Position numbers and translations under genes: made by a program. DNA of 64,000 nt from an uncultured Salinisphaerales bacterium. GTDB taxonomy: Bacteria > Pseudomonadota > Gammaproteobacteria > Nevskiales > CAJXLF01. The notes beneath the pieces are model-generated. The model saw only the letters and a list, made by a program, of their open reading frames with translations, had not been told where the DNA came from and made no database searches. This document shows positions 48,035-58,049 of this stretch, piece by piece. Each line of letters begins with the position of its first letter. Positions within the stretch are counted from its first letter, which is position 1. The stretch covers positions 186,001-250,000 of the forward strand of contig CAJXLF010000005.1 in NCBI GenBank assembly GCA_913055805.1, written 5' to 3'.

Positions 48035-48383
48035 AGAACTCGACGATCTGCCGCCTATTCCCCAGAAGCGTTACTTCGCTATCGGGGAAGTAAGCGACCT
48101 GTGCGGGGTAAAACCGCATGTGTTGCGCTATTGGGAGCAGGAATTTCCCCAGTTGCGGCCGGTAAAGCGCAGAGGTAATAGACGCTATTACCAGCATCAT
48201 GATGTCGTCATGGTGCGGCGAATCCGTGATCTGCTTTATCGCCAGGGTTTTACCATCGGCGGCGCGCGACAACGCCTGCGTGAACAGCCCAAGGTGGCCA
48301 GGACTGAATCGCCGACCGTGCATACGCCCTTGTCAAAAATACGGCTGGAACTGGAATCATTGATCGAACTGGTCGACAGCTGA
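48009..48383 (+). CDS. MerR-family regulator following ihfA
   Basis: A 124-residue protein with one MerR-type winged helix: [27 protein letters not shown], then [26 protein letters not shown]. The C-terminus is short and has no ligand Cys cluster, so no inducer can be inferred. Genes of this kind are constant neighbours of ihfA in gammaproteobacteria. It overlaps the ihfA end. Confidence 0.88.
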   Translation: MRAAVAENKELDDLPPIPQKRYFAIGEVSDLCGVKPHVLRYWEQEFPQLRPVKRRGNRRYYQHHDVVMVRRIRDLLYRQGFTIGGARQRLREQPKVARTESPTVHTPLSKIRLELESLIELVDS

Positions 48384-48458
48384 TCCGCGGTCCGGTAAAG
48401 ACTTTTTACGCCCGGACTTTCCCTCTGACACAGCTTAGGATAGGATACGCCGCCTTTA

Positions 48459-48535
48459 CGGGGTGTGGCGCAGCCTGGTAGCGCACTTGCATGGGGCGCA
48501 AGAGGTCGCTGGTTCGAATCCAGTCACCCCGACCA
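48459..48535 (+). tRNA. tRNA-Pro (anticodon GGG)
   Basis: A 77-nt cloverleaf: acceptor CGGGGTG/CACCCCG, D arm GCGCAGCCTGGTAGCGC, anticodon arm CTTGC-ATGGGGC-GCAAG (GGG), TPsiC arm CTGGTTCGAATCCAG and encoded CCA. It follows the merR gene, the usual place in gammaproteobacteria. Confidence 0.97.
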
Positions 48536-48713
48536 ATTCCCTATCTGGCCTGTAATGACAATAATATTGGCTCATTGGGCTCTTTAACCGGGCTCTCGCA
48601 GCGGCCACAATCTTCAGTCGGCGCCAAGGCCGGCAATCAGGATTTCCAGCAGGCTATGAAGTTCTCATGGCTGCTGTTAATATCCTGACCAGAAGAAACT
48701 TTAGTTACATTTA

Positions 48714-49250
48714 GTGCGAGAACTCCTTTTGTCCCGAAAACTGTTGCAGGCTCTTGGGCTTTTGTTGGTGGCTGCATACATGTCCGCATGGGCAGGCGCG
48801 GCATCCGCTGTGACCGTGGGGCAGGTCGCGCCTGATTTTGAACGCATGCCGCTCAAGGGTGGCCAGCCTGTGAATCTTTCTGACTACCTCGGTCAGGTCA
48901 TTTATCTGGATTTCTGGGCCTCATGGTGCGGTCCCTGCCGGCAGTCGATGCCGTTGATGAACGAGATGTATCAGGATCTGTCCGGGCAGGGTTTCCTGGT
49001 ATTGGCCGTCAATCTGGACGCCTACATAGACAAGGCCCTGAAGTTTCTCAAACAGTATCCGGTTTCCTATCCTGTCGTCCGGGACATCGGCGGGGTTCTG
49101 CCCGAGATTTACGGCTTGCAGGGTATGCCGACGGCCTATCTGATCGACCGAAAGGGAATTGTGCGATATGTTCATCACGGGTTTCGCAGGGGGGATGCAC
49201 CAGACATCCGCGAAGCCGTGGAGACGTTGCTTAGAGAACAGCGTCAATAA
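48714..49250 (+). CDS. TlpA/ResA-like thiol-disulfide protein
   Basis: A 178-residue exported thioredoxin-fold protein. GTG at 48714 gives a full signal peptide or anchor (LLQALGLLLVAAYMSAWAGAASA). The active site is FWASWCGPCRQSMP, and the cis-Pro is in GMPTAYLID. It acts in the periplasm, probably reducing or oxidising Cys of a partner. It is first of a four-gene set with DUF4266, DUF3570 and ApbE; the Cys-rich DUF4266 tail is an obvious candidate substrate. No strong ribosome binding site is seen before the GTG. Confidence 0.87.
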   Translation: MRELLLSRKLLQALGLLLVAAYMSAWAGAASAVTVGQVAPDFERMPLKGGQPVNLSDYLGQVIYLDFWASWCGPCRQSMPLMNEMYQDLSGQGFLVLAVNLDAYIDKALKFLKQYPVSYPVVRDIGGVLPEIYGLQGMPTAYLIDRKGIVRYVHHGFRRGDAPDIREAVETLLREQRQ

Positions 49251-49282
49251 AACGGAATGAGGCGAAAAGCGAGAGGGAGACC

Positions 49283-49519
49283 ATGCGACTGATCCTGAGA
49301 TTCATGGCTTTGACCAGCGGCCTGTTTTTGCTGGGCAGTCTTAACAGTGGCTGTGCCGTCAAGAAAGTGGAAGCCTGGGAACGCGGCGAACTGGCGCGGG
49401 AAGAGATGGCCTGGGAGCCTGATCCGCAAGAAGCGGCCTATCGTTCGCATGTCTATTTCAGTAAGGAAGCCAGTTCCGGGGGTGCATCCGCCGGTGGTGG
49501 TGGCTGCGGCTGTAACTGA
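49283..49519 (+). CDS. DUF4266-type small lipoprotein with Gly/Cys tail
   Basis: A 78-residue lipoprotein. The signal peptide ends in a lipobox (LNSGCAVKK, Cys about 24). The body is acidic (WERGELAREEMAWEPD), and the end is SSGGASAGGGGCGCN. Small lipoproteins of this type ending in CxCN are found with DUF3570 proteins and thioredoxins. Function is not known; the terminal CGC could be a metal-binding or redox site, and the Ser in GGAS is a possible ApbE flavinylation site. It lies 32 bp after the TlpA-like gene and 2 bp before the DUF3570 gene. Confidence 0.8.
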   Translation: MRLILRFMALTSGLFLLGSLNSGCAVKKVEAWERGELAREEMAWEPDPQEAAYRSHVYFSKEASSGGASAGGGGCGCN

Positions 49520-49521
49520 TC

Positions 49522-50730
49522 ATGAGTATGCAAAAAAAGAACAAACCCGCCAGCAAGGCTCTGCTGGCGTTAACGGGTTCGGCGCTTTCGCTCCCGGGCA
49601 TTTCAGGCAAGGCGGCCGCCGCTGATCCGGTGACGGAAACCAGTATCGATTACCAGTACTCGAATTACCGCGAAGAAGATCTGCCCAGCAGCAAACATGC
49701 GGGCGGAGATGTCGAGCGTTATGAGATCGACACCCATCAGTTGCGTGTCGTGCGGCCGTGGGGCGACAGCTATGACGTCACTGTCGACCTGATGTACGAG
49801 ACCATGTCGGGTGCTTCGCCATGGTTCATTATGCCGGGCGCAAATGGCGAGCCCTTGCAGGTGATGAGTGGCGCGACCATCGAGGATGATCGCAGCGACA
49901 TTCTCGCCAAGGTCAGGAAACTGTATGACAATTCAGCGGCGTCATTGTCGCTGGGCTATTCCGATGAGGACGATTACCGGGCCATTAACGTAGGTATCGA
50001 GGGCGAATGGGACCTGGGTTCGAAGCAGCGCACTTTCACTGTTGGTCTGGGTTACAGCGATGATGAACTGGAGCCGACCGATGGAGGCACGACGCTCTAT
50101 CCGAACCGGGTGACCTCTGCCGAAAAGGACAGCCTGAGCGTATACGCCGGGTTTACCCAGGTTCTCAACGCCCGCACCACGGTGCAGAGTACGCTCAGCT
50201 TTACCCGTCATGATGGCTTTTTATCCGATCCGTATAAGGAAGCTTTCGTGGCCGGCAACCGCGTGCAGGATAATCGTCCTGATGGCCGTGATGCGATTGC
50301 CTGGCTGACCCGGCTACGGCATTTCGTGCCTTCGGCGCGGGGTGCGTTGCACGTGGACTATCGCTACTTTGATGATGACTGGGAAATCGAGTCTCACACC
50401 CTGGAACTGGGATGGCACCAGAATCTGCCGGCAGACTGGCAACTATCTCCTTCAGTGCGTTACTACAGCCAGTCACAGGCCTTCTTCTATGCGCCTTACT
50501 ACAACAGCGCACGCAGTGATGGCTTTGCCTCCAGTGACTATCGGTTGTCCCCTTATGGTGCGCTGAGCTACCGCCTGCGGGCGACCAAGAAGATAGGCAC
50601 CTGGGCGTTTCATCTGGGCTGGGAGCGTTATACCAGTGAAGCAGATCTGGCCATCAAGAGCGTCAGGGTCGAAAACCCCGGGCTGGTGGAATTTAACGCC
50701 ATTACCTTCGGTATCAGTCGCCACTTCTAG
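49522..50730 (+). CDS. DUF3570 family protein, probable outer-membrane beta-barrel
   Basis: A 402-residue exported protein. The N-terminus (KALLALTGSALSLPGISGKAAAA) looks like a signal peptide, then the sequence is dominated by alternating beta-strand segments (SIDYQYSNYRE, TVDLMYETMSG, FTVGLGYSDD, LHVDYRYFDDDW) and ends in ISRHF. A terminal Phe is typical of outer-membrane barrels. DUF3570 proteins are uncharacterised. It lies in a cluster with TlpA, DUF4266 and ApbE. Confidence 0.83.
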   Translation: MSMQKKNKPASKALLALTGSALSLPGISGKAAAADPVTETSIDYQYSNYREEDLPSSKHAGGDVERYEIDTHQLRVVRPWGDSYDVTVDLMYETMSGASPWFIMPGANGEPLQVMSGATIEDDRSDILAKVRKLYDNSAASLSLGYSDEDDYRAINVGIEGEWDLGSKQRTFTVGLGYSDDELEPTDGGTTLYPNRVTSAEKDSLSVYAGFTQVLNARTTVQSTLSFTRHDGFLSDPYKEAFVAGNRVQDNRPDGRDAIAWLTRLRHFVPSARGALHVDYRYFDDDWEIESHTLELGWHQNLPADWQLSPSVRYYSQSQAFFYAPYYNSARSDGFASSDYRLSPYGALSYRLRATKKIGTWAFHLGWERYTSEADLAIKSVRVENPGLVEFNAITFGISRHF

Positions 50731-50747
50731 AGCCTGAGCAGAGGGCG

Positions 50748-51689
50748 GTGGTGAGCATGCCCGGTGCTGGCGCATGGCGCTTTCCTTTCAGGGCGATGGG
50801 CGGTCCTTGCGAACTGCGCCTCTACGCCCCTGAGGAGGCAGAAGCCCGGCGGGTAGCTCAGGCGGCACAGGCCGAGGTCATGCGGCTGGAAAGCCATTAC
50901 ACTCGTTACCGCGAAGACAGTATCACCAGTCGTATCAACGCCGCGGCGGGTGGTGAGCCTGTGCCTGTTGATCCGGAAACGGCGAGCCTGCTGGAATATG
51001 CCGATACGGCCCACAAGCAGAGTGGGGGGCTTTTCGATATTACTTCCGGCGTTTTCAGGCGCGTATGGGACTTTAAATCCGGCGTGCTGCCTGATCAGTC
51101 CGAGATCGAAAAGACAAGACAACTGGTGGGCTGGAACAAGGTGGAATGGTCTTCCACACATATCCGTCTGCCTCTGGCCGGCATGCAAATCGACTTCGGC
51201 GGTTTTGTAAAGGAATATGCCGTCGATGCCGTGGCGCGCCTATGTCGCGAGCTGGGTATCGAGCATGGCATGGTGGACCTGGGCGGTGATATTCACATTA
51301 TCGGACCACATCCAGATGGCCAGCCCTGGCAAGTGGGCATAAGAAATCCAAGAGATCCGGAGAAGGCCATTGTCAGCATAGGACTGTTGTCAGGCGGCCT
51401 GGCCAGCAGTGGTGATTATGAACGCTATATGCTGGTCGATGGACAGCGTTACTGTCATATTCTGAATCCCGGAACCGGTTGGCCCGTACAGGGTCTGGCA
51501 TCTGTTAGCGTGGCGGCACCGCTTTGTCTGCTGGCGGGCACGGCGTCCACCGTGGCGATGCTCAAAGGCCGGGAGGAAGGTGTCAGCTGGTTGCGTGAAT
51601 TGGGACTACCCCATTTCTGGGTGGCGACCGATGGGCAGACCGGAGGGGATTACGCGCCCGCCGCAGATGCCGGTCGCAGTATCAGCTAA
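50748..51689 (+). CDS. apbE: ApbE-family FAD:protein FMN transferase
   Basis: A 313-residue ApbE protein. Blocks typical of the family are ITSRINAA, SGGLFDITSGV, IDFGGFVKEYAVDA, DLGGDIHIIG and GLASSGDYERY with HILNPGTGWPV. These form the FAD and Mg site; the enzyme transfers FMN to Ser/Thr of a partner. No signal peptide or lipobox is seen in front of FPFRAMGG, unlike most ApbE, so it may be cytoplasmic or use a missed start. Possible starts are GTG 50748, GTG 50751 and ATG 50757. It closes the cluster with DUF3570. Confidence 0.9.
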   Translation: MVSMPGAGAWRFPFRAMGGPCELRLYAPEEAEARRVAQAAQAEVMRLESHYTRYREDSITSRINAAAGGEPVPVDPETASLLEYADTAHKQSGGLFDITSGVFRRVWDFKSGVLPDQSEIEKTRQLVGWNKVEWSSTHIRLPLAGMQIDFGGFVKEYAVDAVARLCRELGIEHGMVDLGGDIHIIGPHPDGQPWQVGIRNPRDPEKAIVSIGLLSGGLASSGDYERYMLVDGQRYCHILNPGTGWPVQGLASVSVAAPLCLLAGTASTVAMLKGREEGVSWLRELGLPHFWVATDGQTGGDYAPAADAGRSIS

Positions 51690-51707
51690 TCCGACACGGG
51701 GCTGCGG

Positions 51708-52169
51708 TCACCAGCGCTCCTTGTCCCAACGTTCGGGATTCGCCCAGTGACGTGCATTCAGCCAGTCTGGGGTGTGTTTGTAGTTCTCGATATCGAATCC
51801 GTACAACGCTTCTGATTCGTCATGCTGCAATTCACGGAAACCCAGGGCCATGATTTCCTGTTTTTCCCAGGGCGCACCCGCTTGTACCACCCAGAATACC
51901 CGCTGCGCGTTGATGTCCCGCATCCTGGCCAGCAGGGCTTCTGCTGTCGGTTTTCCCAGATCACCGGGCAGGTCGGCCAGCACGGCATAGTCAAAACTGC
52001 TTTGATCGAAGGCGGATAATGCCTGGCTTGCGGGTGGGCAGTAATCACATTGCAGTTGCGGTGGGATGCCGTCGCCAGAATCAGCGACCCATAGCACATG
52101 CAGATCACTATCCGCGGGTTTGCCGGATAACAGGTGCTGAAGAATGCCGTTGCGGATTTCGGGAGTCAT
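51708..52169 (-). CDS. Conserved hypothetical protein
   Basis: A 153-residue soluble protein, not assigned. A Rossmann-like alternation is visible (LHVLWVADSGDG, DYAVLADLPGDLG, AQRVFWVVQAGAPW) and it ends HTPDWLNARHWANPERWDK. It may be one of the small conserved gammaproteobacterial families without known function. It is convergent with apbE and divergent from prfB. Confidence 0.7.
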   Translation of the reverse strand: MTPEIRNGILQHLLSGKPADSDLHVLWVADSGDGIPPQLQCDYCPPASQALSAFDQSSFDYAVLADLPGDLGKPTAEALLARMRDINAQRVFWVVQAGAPWEKQEIMALGFRELQHDESEALYGFDIENYKHTPDWLNARHWANPERWDKERW

Positions 52170-52244
52170 GACAAGTGCTAATCACCGTGACGCAGCTCAG
52201 TCCATGCTGTAGTATACGCGCCCTCACCAATGCCACGTTCAAAC

Positions 52245-53343
52245 ATGAGCGAAATCAACCAGATAAAGTCCAGGATCAAGGCTCTGCAGGACCGCTTCGC
52301 GGACCTGCGGAGCTATCTTTGAATACGAAGAGAAATGCGACCGCCTCGCTGAGGTGGAAGGCGAACTCGAAAATCCAGACGTTTGGAATAATCCGGAAAG
52401 GGCCCAGGAACTGGGCCGTGAAAGGGCTCGTCTGGACGCGGTCATCCAGCCTCTGAAAAAAAGCACGGGCAGTCTTGCTGACGCTGCCGAACTGCTGGAA
52501 ATGGCGGCCGAAGAAAATGATGCCTCCACCATTGCCGACATCGAAGCGGATGTGGAGATGCTGGAAGCCGATGCTGAGAAACTCGAGTTCCAGCGCATGT
52601 TCGCCGGCGAGGCCGATCCCTGTAACGCTTTTCTGGATATCCAGGCTGGCTCCGGTGGTACCGAAGCCCAGGACTGGGCGGAAATGATCCTGCGTATGTA
52701 CCTGCGCTGGGGCGAGGCGCATGGCTACAAGACCGAGTTGACGGAGTGCTCCGCCGGTGAAGTGGCCGGCATCAAGAGCGCCACCATTCGCCTGGAAGGC
52801 GATTACGCCTTCGGCTGGTTGCGGACCGAAACAGGGGTGCATCGTCTGGTGCGCAAGTCGCCGTTCGATTCCGGCGCGCGCCGTCATACCTCGTTTGCTT
52901 CGGTCTTCGTATCACCGGAAATCGACGACAGCTTTGAGGTGGAAATCAATCCGGCTGACCTGCGCGTCGACGTTTACCGGGCTTCCGGCGCCGGCGGCCA
53001 GCATGTGAACCGCACCGAATCTGCGGTGCGTATCACGCATGAGCCCAGCGGCATCGTGGTCCAGTGCCAGAGCGAGCGCTCGCAGCACCAGAACAAGGAT
53101 CGCTGTATGAAGCAGTTGCGCGCCAAGCTGTATGAGTTGGAGATGCAGAAGCGCCGCGCCGATCAGCAGGCGCTGGAAGACAGCAAGGCGGACATCGGCT
53201 GGGGTAGCCAGATTCGTTCCTACGTGCTGGACCAGTCGCGTATCAAGGATCTTCGCACTGGGGTGGAAACCGGCAACACCCAGGCGGTACTGGACGGCGA
53301 CCTTGATCAATTTATTGAAGAAAGTTTGAAGCAGGGGCTGTAA
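52245..53343 (+). CDS. prfB: Peptide chain release factor 2 with programmed +1 frameshift
   Basis: The first 25 codons (52245-52319, [14 protein letters not shown]...) stop at TGA (52320-52322) in CTT TGA. Reading shifts +1 to GAA TAC (52321 on) and continues to 53343, giving 365 residues, the E. coli RF2 length. RF2 motifs are SPF in RKSPFDSGA and GGQ in [14 protein letters not shown]2 recognises TGA and TAA, so the shift makes its synthesis self-limiting. Upstream of the slip site is only a weak internal SD-like GCGGAG. lysS follows after 22 bp. Confidence 0.96.
52311..52322 (+). promoter_or_regulatory. prfB: prfB programmed frameshift site
   Basis: AGC TAT CTT TGA: the TAT-CTT-TGA core is the same as in E. 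coli, but the preceding codons are CGG AGC instead of AGG GGG and the base after TGA is A instead of C. Confidence 0.92.
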
Positions 53344-53365
53344 GGCTCCGTCCAAGAGATTGAAA

Positions 53366-54868
53366 ATGGCAGACGACAACATCCCGCAGCAAGACGAAAA
53401 CAAGCTCATCGCCGAGCGCCGCGGCAAGCTCAGGGAACTACGCGAGCAGGGCAATGCCTTCCCCAATGATTTTCGCCGCGACAGTCTGGCAGCTGACCTG
53501 CAGGCTCAACACAATGAACAGGACGGCGAGGCGCTGGAGGCGGCCGCCCATCGTGTGTCCATCGCAGGCCGCATGATGGCCAAGCGCGTGATGGGCAAGG
53601 CCAGCTTCTGCCAGGTTCAGGACATGTCCGGCCGCATCCAGGGTTTTATCCAGCGTGACGCCGTGGGCGAAGAGGTCTACAAGCAGTTCAAGGGCTGGGA
53701 TATCGGCGACATCATCGGTATTGAAGGTGCCATGTTCCGTACTAAAACGGGCGAGTTGTCAGTACGTGCCGACAGCATCCGGCTGCTGACCAAGTCGCTG
53801 CGGCCGCTGCCGGAGAAGTGGCACGGCCTGACGGATACTGAAACCCGCTATCGCCAGCGGTATGTGGACCTGATCATGAATCCGGAGGCGCGCGATGTGT
53901 TCCGCGTGCGCAACCGCGTGATCCGCTATATCCAGAACTATCTTGACGAGCGCGGTTATGTCGAAGTGGAAACCCCCATGCTGCAGCCGCTGGCCGGCGG
54001 TGCTGCGGCGAGGCCGTTCACTACCCATCACAATGCGCTGGACATGGATATGTACCTGCGCATCGCGCCTGAGCTGTATCTCAAGCGTCTGGTGGTGGGC
54101 GGTTTCGACAAGGTCTACGAGATCAACCGCAATTTCCGTAACGAGGGTTTGTCCACGCGTCACAACCCCGAGTTCACCATGCTCGAGTTCTACCAGGCTT
54201 ATGCGGATTATCACGATCTGCTGGACCTGACCGAGGACATGCTGCGCGGTCTGGTGCAGACGCTGACCGGCGGTACCAGCATCGACTACCAGGGCGATAC
54301 CTACGAATTCGGTCAGCCTTTCACGCGTTTCACCGTCAAAGAGGCGGTGATGCATTACAACGCAGGCATCGATGCCGGTCGTCTGGATGACATCGAATAT
54401 CTGCGCGCGCAGCTGACGGCCAACAAGGCCAAGGTGGAAGACACCTGGGGTGCCGGCAAGCTGCTCACCGAGCTGTTCGAGAAGACCGCCGAGCATCGCC
54501 TGATGCAGCCGACCTTCATCACCGAGTATCCGACCGAGGTGTCACCGCTGGCGCGTCGTAACGACGACAACCCGGAAGTGACCGACCGTTTCGAGTTTTT
54601 CTGCGGCGGGCGCGAGATTGCCAACGGCTTCTCCGAGCTGAACGATGCCGAGGATCAGGCCGAGCGCTTTAAGCAGCAGGTCGAGGCCATGGAGGCTGGC
54701 GACGACGAAGCCATGTTCTACGATGCCGATTACATCCGCGCGCTGGAATACGGTCTGCCACCGGCCGCCGGCGAGGGCATCGGCATTGATCGCCTGGTGA
54801 TGCTGCTGACCAACAGCGCCTCGATTCGTGATGTATTACTCTTTCCTCACATGAGACCTGAGTCTTAG
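53366..54868 (+). CDS. lysS: Lysyl-tRNA synthetase (class II)
   Basis: A 500-residue class II synthetase with an N-terminal OB fold (about 60-150) and catalytic core. Motif 2 region is [14 protein letters not shown] and motif 3 [16 protein letters not shown] at 53366 is preferred to the TTG two codons upstream. The prfB-lysS pair is conserved in gammaproteobacteria. Confidence 0.97.
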   Translation: MADDNIPQQDENKLIAERRGKLRELREQGNAFPNDFRRDSLAADLQAQHNEQDGEALEAAAHRVSIAGRMMAKRVMGKASFCQVQDMSGRIQGFIQRDAVGEEVYKQFKGWDIGDIIGIEGAMFRTKTGELSVRADSIRLLTKSLRPLPEKWHGLTDTETRYRQRYVDLIMNPEARDVFRVRNRVIRYIQNYLDERGYVEVETPMLQPLAGGAAARPFTTHHNALDMDMYLRIAPELYLKRLVVGGFDKVYEINRNFRNEGLSTRHNPEFTMLEFYQAYADYHDLLDLTEDMLRGLVQTLTGGTSIDYQGDTYEFGQPFTRFTVKEAVMHYNAGIDAGRLDDIEYLRAQLTANKAKVEDTWGAGKLLTELFEKTAEHRLMQPTFITEYPTEVSPLARRNDDNPEVTDRFEFFCGGREIANGFSELNDAEDQAERFKQQVEAMEAGDDEAMFYDADYIRALEYGLPPAAGEGIGIDRLVMLLTNSASIRDVLLFPHMRPES

Positions 54869-54993
54869 CCGTCCATGGCGATGCGATTTCCCACGAATAA
54901 CCCCCGGCCCGGCCATCCCTGGCCGGTCGTTCGGCCTGCATCGAGCCGTGCTCGCTGCGGGCGGCCTCACCCCCATATGCGGCCCGAGGCCTG

Positions 54994-55566
54994 ATGCCTG
55001 AACGCATCGTCCTGAGCCGTTTCGCGCGCCGGCGTCTGTTTCCGGCTGACGGTCGGCGTAATGCCATCACCGGTACCGATGCCGTCGCTTTCGAAGCCTA
55101 CCTGAACGCTAACGAACCCGAGCAGGTGCTGGATGGCTATGCGCCGTTCTGCAAGCTGCATGTGCATCGCAACTGGACGACCACCCAATGTGCCGCCGTG
55201 CCTATTACCGACGACAATCGCCATCTCCTGCGCTCGGGTTACGAGGCCCGTAACACGGAAGAACTGCCGGTACTGGTGCGCTGGTTCGAAGGGCTGGATG
55301 CGCCGCGGGCGGAGTATCTGATCGTGATTCTCTATGATCGCGAACAGATGCTGAAAGAGGGCGATAACATCGAGGCCGACTGGGGTGTCGTCGGCTGCCT
55401 GGGCACGCTCACACCCGAACCGACGCCTCTGAATCCCATCACCATGATGCGCAATGCCCTTGGCGTTGAGGAAGGCGGCTCGGGCGTACTGATCAACCGT
55501 GACGAGTATCGCCAGGCGGTTGCGTTCTGGGACGCGCACGCCAACTGGCGGGACAGTTCAAGCTGA
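54994..55566 (+). CDS. DUF3228-like conserved protein
   Basis: A 190-residue cytoplasmic protein. It contains [13 protein letters not shown] (about 50-62), [19 protein letters not shown] and [12 protein letters not shown], which fit the DUF3228 family; no function is known. Its TGA overlaps the ATG of recQ (TGATGA), so they are probably co-translated. The 125-bp gap from lysS holds only a weak GGCC hairpin. Confidence 0.72.
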   Translation: MPERIVLSRFARRRLFPADGRRNAITGTDAVAFEAYLNANEPEQVLDGYAPFCKLHVHRNWTTTQCAAVPITDDNRHLLRSGYEARNTEELPVLVRWFEGLDAPRAEYLIVILYDREQMLKEGDNIEADWGVVGCLGTLTPEPTPLNPITMMRNALGVEEGGSGVLINRDEYRQAVAFWDAHANWRDSSS

Positions 55567-57362
55567 TGACCCCGCTGTCGATCCTGCAGGAAACCTTCGG
55601 CTACGACAGCTTTCGTGGTGAGCAGGCGGCGGTGATCGATAACCTGATGGCGGGCCGGCACGGGCTGGTCATCATGCCTACCGGCGGCGGCAAGTCGCTG
55701 TGCTACCAGGTGCCGGCACTGGCATTGGAGGGCACGGCCGTGGTGGTCTCGCCACTGATCGCGCTGATGCAGGATCAGGTGGCCGCACTGCGCGCCAATG
55801 GTGTCAATGCTGCCTGCCTGAATTCCAGTCTCGCGCCGGCGGAACAAGCTGAAGTGGAGCAGGGCATCATCAACGGTGAGCTGGACCTGCTCTATTGCGC
55901 GCCGGAGCGTCTGCTGCAGGAACGCACCCTGACCCTGCTGGATCGCGCCAGGATTACCCTGTTTGCTATCGACGAAGCGCATTGTGTTTCGCAATGGGGC
56001 CATGACTTCCGTCCGGAATACCGCGAACTGGCGCGGCTGGTACAACGCTATCCCGATGTGCCGCGCCTGGCGCTGACGGCGACCGCGGATGCACCGACGC
56101 GCAAGGAAATATGCGAACAGCTGGGCATCGGCGAAGATCAGACGTTCATCGGCGGCTTTGATCGTCCCAATATCCGCTACCGCATCGCCGAGAAGAACCA
56201 GGGCAAACAGCAGATTCTCGAGTTCATCAAGGAGCACCCGAAGCAGGCGGGCATTGTCTACTGCCTCTCGCGTGCCGGTACCGATAGCATGGCGGAATGG
56301 CTCAATGAACAAGGCATCCCGGCCTTGCCCTACCATGCAGGCCTGTCGTCGGAGAGCCGTGCTTTCAACCAGCAGCGTTTCCTGAAGGAAGACGGGCTGG
56401 TCATGTGTGCCACGGTGGCCTTCGGCATGGGCATCGACAAGCCGGATATCCGCTTTGTTGCCCACCTCGACATGCCCAGTTCCATCGAGGCCTATTACCA
56501 GGAAACCGGCCGCGCCGGGCGCGATGGCGCCCCGGCTGAAGCGCTGATGCTTTACGGCCTGCAGGACATGGTGCGCCGTCGCCAGATGCTGGAAAGCGGT
56601 GAAGCCTCGGATGAACGCAGGCTGCTGGAGCGGCGCAAGCTCGACGCGCTCCTGGGTTTATGCGAAGTCACCACCTGCCGGCGGCAGACCCTGTTGCGCT
56701 ATTTTGGCGATGAACTGCCCGAGCCCTGTGGCAACTGCGACACCTGCCTGGCGCCGCCTGTGACCTTTGATGGCACGGTCGCCGCGCAGAAGGCGCTGTC
56801 GGCCGTCTACCGCACTGGCCAACGTTTCGGCGTCGCGCATCTTATTGACGTGCTGCTGGGCAAGGACACCGACAAGATGCGTCAGTTTGGCCACGAACAG
56901 CTGCCCACCTTTGGTTGTGGCGAGGAGTTCAACAAATCCCAGTGGAGTGCCATCTTCCGCCAGCTGGTGGCGATGGGCCTTCTCAGCGTGGATATCTCCG
57001 GCTACGGCGGCCTGCGTCTGGGCGAGGGCGCACGCGAAGTGTTACGCGGCGAGCGCCCGTTGCAACTGCGCGAGCCGCCGAAGCAGCGTTCAGGCAGCAA
57101 GGTGAAAATCGGCCGCCAGGAACTGGTCAGCCGCGAAGATGAGAACCTGTTCGAAAGGCTGCGTCTGTGGCGCAAGGAAACCGCCGAGGAACTGGAAGTG
57201 CCACCCTACGTCGTCTTCCATGACGCCACGCTGGCGGCTATCGCGAAAGTGAAACCGGGCAGCGTTGATGCATTAGGCAATGTATCCGGTGTCGGCCAGA
57301 AGAAACTTGATGCCTACGGCGACGAAATACTGAGTCTGGTTGCGCAGTACGTTGCAGCCTGA
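55566..57362 (+). CDS. recQ: ATP-dependent DNA helicase RecQ
   Basis: A 598-residue superfamily 2 helicase. Walker A is [12 protein letters not shown], motif [16 protein letters not shown], motif [14 protein letters not shown]. The zinc-binding segment ([24 protein letters not shown]) and winged helix follow, then a C-terminal HRDC domain (about 515-590). It unwinds DNA in the RecF pathway; recJ, its usual partner, is also in the window. Confidence 0.96.
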   Translation: MTPLSILQETFGYDSFRGEQAAVIDNLMAGRHGLVIMPTGGGKSLCYQVPALALEGTAVVVSPLIALMQDQVAALRANGVNAACLNSSLAPAEQAEVEQGIINGELDLLYCAPERLLQERTLTLLDRARITLFAIDEAHCVSQWGHDFRPEYRELARLVQRYPDVPRLALTATADAPTRKEICEQLGIGEDQTFIGGFDRPNIRYRIAEKNQGKQQILEFIKEHPKQAGIVYCLSRAGTDSMAEWLNEQGIPALPYHAGLSSESRAFNQQRFLKEDGLVMCATVAFGMGIDKPDIRFVAHLDMPSSIEAYYQETGRAGRDGAPAEALMLYGLQDMVRRRQMLESGEASDERRLLERRKLDALLGLCEVTTCRRQTLLRYFGDELPEPCGNCDTCLAPPVTFDGTVAAQKALSAVYRTGQRFGVAHLIDVLLGKDTDKMRQFGHEQLPTFGCGEEFNKSQWSAIFRQLVAMGLLSVDISGYGGLRLGEGAREVLRGERPLQLREPPKQRSGSKVKIGRQELVSREDENLFERLRLWRKETAEELEVPPYVVFHDATLAAIAKVKPGSVDALGNVSGVGQKKLDAYGDEILSLVAQYVAA

Positions 57363-57381
57363 CATCAGGCAGTCAATATAA

Positions 57382-57405
57382 AGTCGCCCTCTGATGAGGG
57401 CGACT
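57382..57405. terminator. Terminator between recQ and ompA-like gene
   Basis: AGTCGCCCTC and GAGGGCGACT pair perfectly around TGAT. T runs are short, but the hairpin lies between two convergent genes. Confidence 0.65.
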
Positions 57406-57431
57406 GCTTATATCCAAAGCTGTTTACTGGG

Positions 57432-57953
57432 CTATCGATGCGTCGGACGCGTGCCGCTATTGTAGCTCTTGCCCTCGATCCTGGGGTCGGTGCTGGTGTA
57501 ATTGTATTTGGGTGGGCCGGCATTCGGCGCCGCCATCGGCACCTCGCGTTGAATGGCACTGACGACGACACGGCGGTTCTGCTGCCGGCCGGTTTTGGTC
57601 TTGTTGTCATCGGCAGGACGTTGCTCACCGTAGGCAACCGAAGTGGTACGTTCCGGTGATACGCCATTGGCCGCCAGGTGTGACTGCACAGCCTGGGCAC
57701 GCCGTTCGGAGAGCTTCAGGTTGTAATCATCAGATGCAGTGCTGTCGGTATAGCCTTCAATCACTACATCGTAATCCGGGTGTTTGTTCAGATAATCCGA
57801 GAGTTGATCCAGATAGGCGGTGGAGGCCGGGCGCAGTTGCGCGCTGTCTGTATCGAAATACAGCATCTGCGGCTCTGGCTGCGTATCTCGCGGTATGGAA
57901 GCACAGGCGGAGGCCAGCAGGCACGCCAGCAGGGTTACGATTGAACGCTTCAT
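57432..57953 (-). CDS. OmpA-family lipoprotein
   Basis: A 173-residue lipoprotein: lipobox LLASACAS (Cys about 17), then an OmpA C-terminal (peptidoglycan-binding) domain, about 30-135, with YFDTDSAQLRP, IEGYTDSTASDDYN, LSERRAQAV and RRVVVSAI. The remaining 35 residues (about Pro/Gly rich) are unassigned. It is similar to Pal/YiaD-like proteins that tie the outer membrane to peptidoglycan. Confidence 0.87.
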   Translation of the reverse strand: MKRSIVTLLACLLASACASIPRDTQPEPQMLYFDTDSAQLRPASTAYLDQLSDYLNKHPDYDVVIEGYTDSTASDDYNLKLSERRAQAVQSHLAANGVSPERTTSVAYGEQRPADDNKTKTGRQQNRRVVVSAIQREVPMAAPNAGPPKYNYTSTDPRIEGKSYNSGTRPTHR

Positions 57954-58049
57954 TTTCTCTCCAGCAGATCAAGTGACGAGTTTGTTATTGCCCGCATTAT
58001 AGTCTGTCGGGCTGATAACTTCAGTTTGTGACCCGGAATGCTCCGTCAT

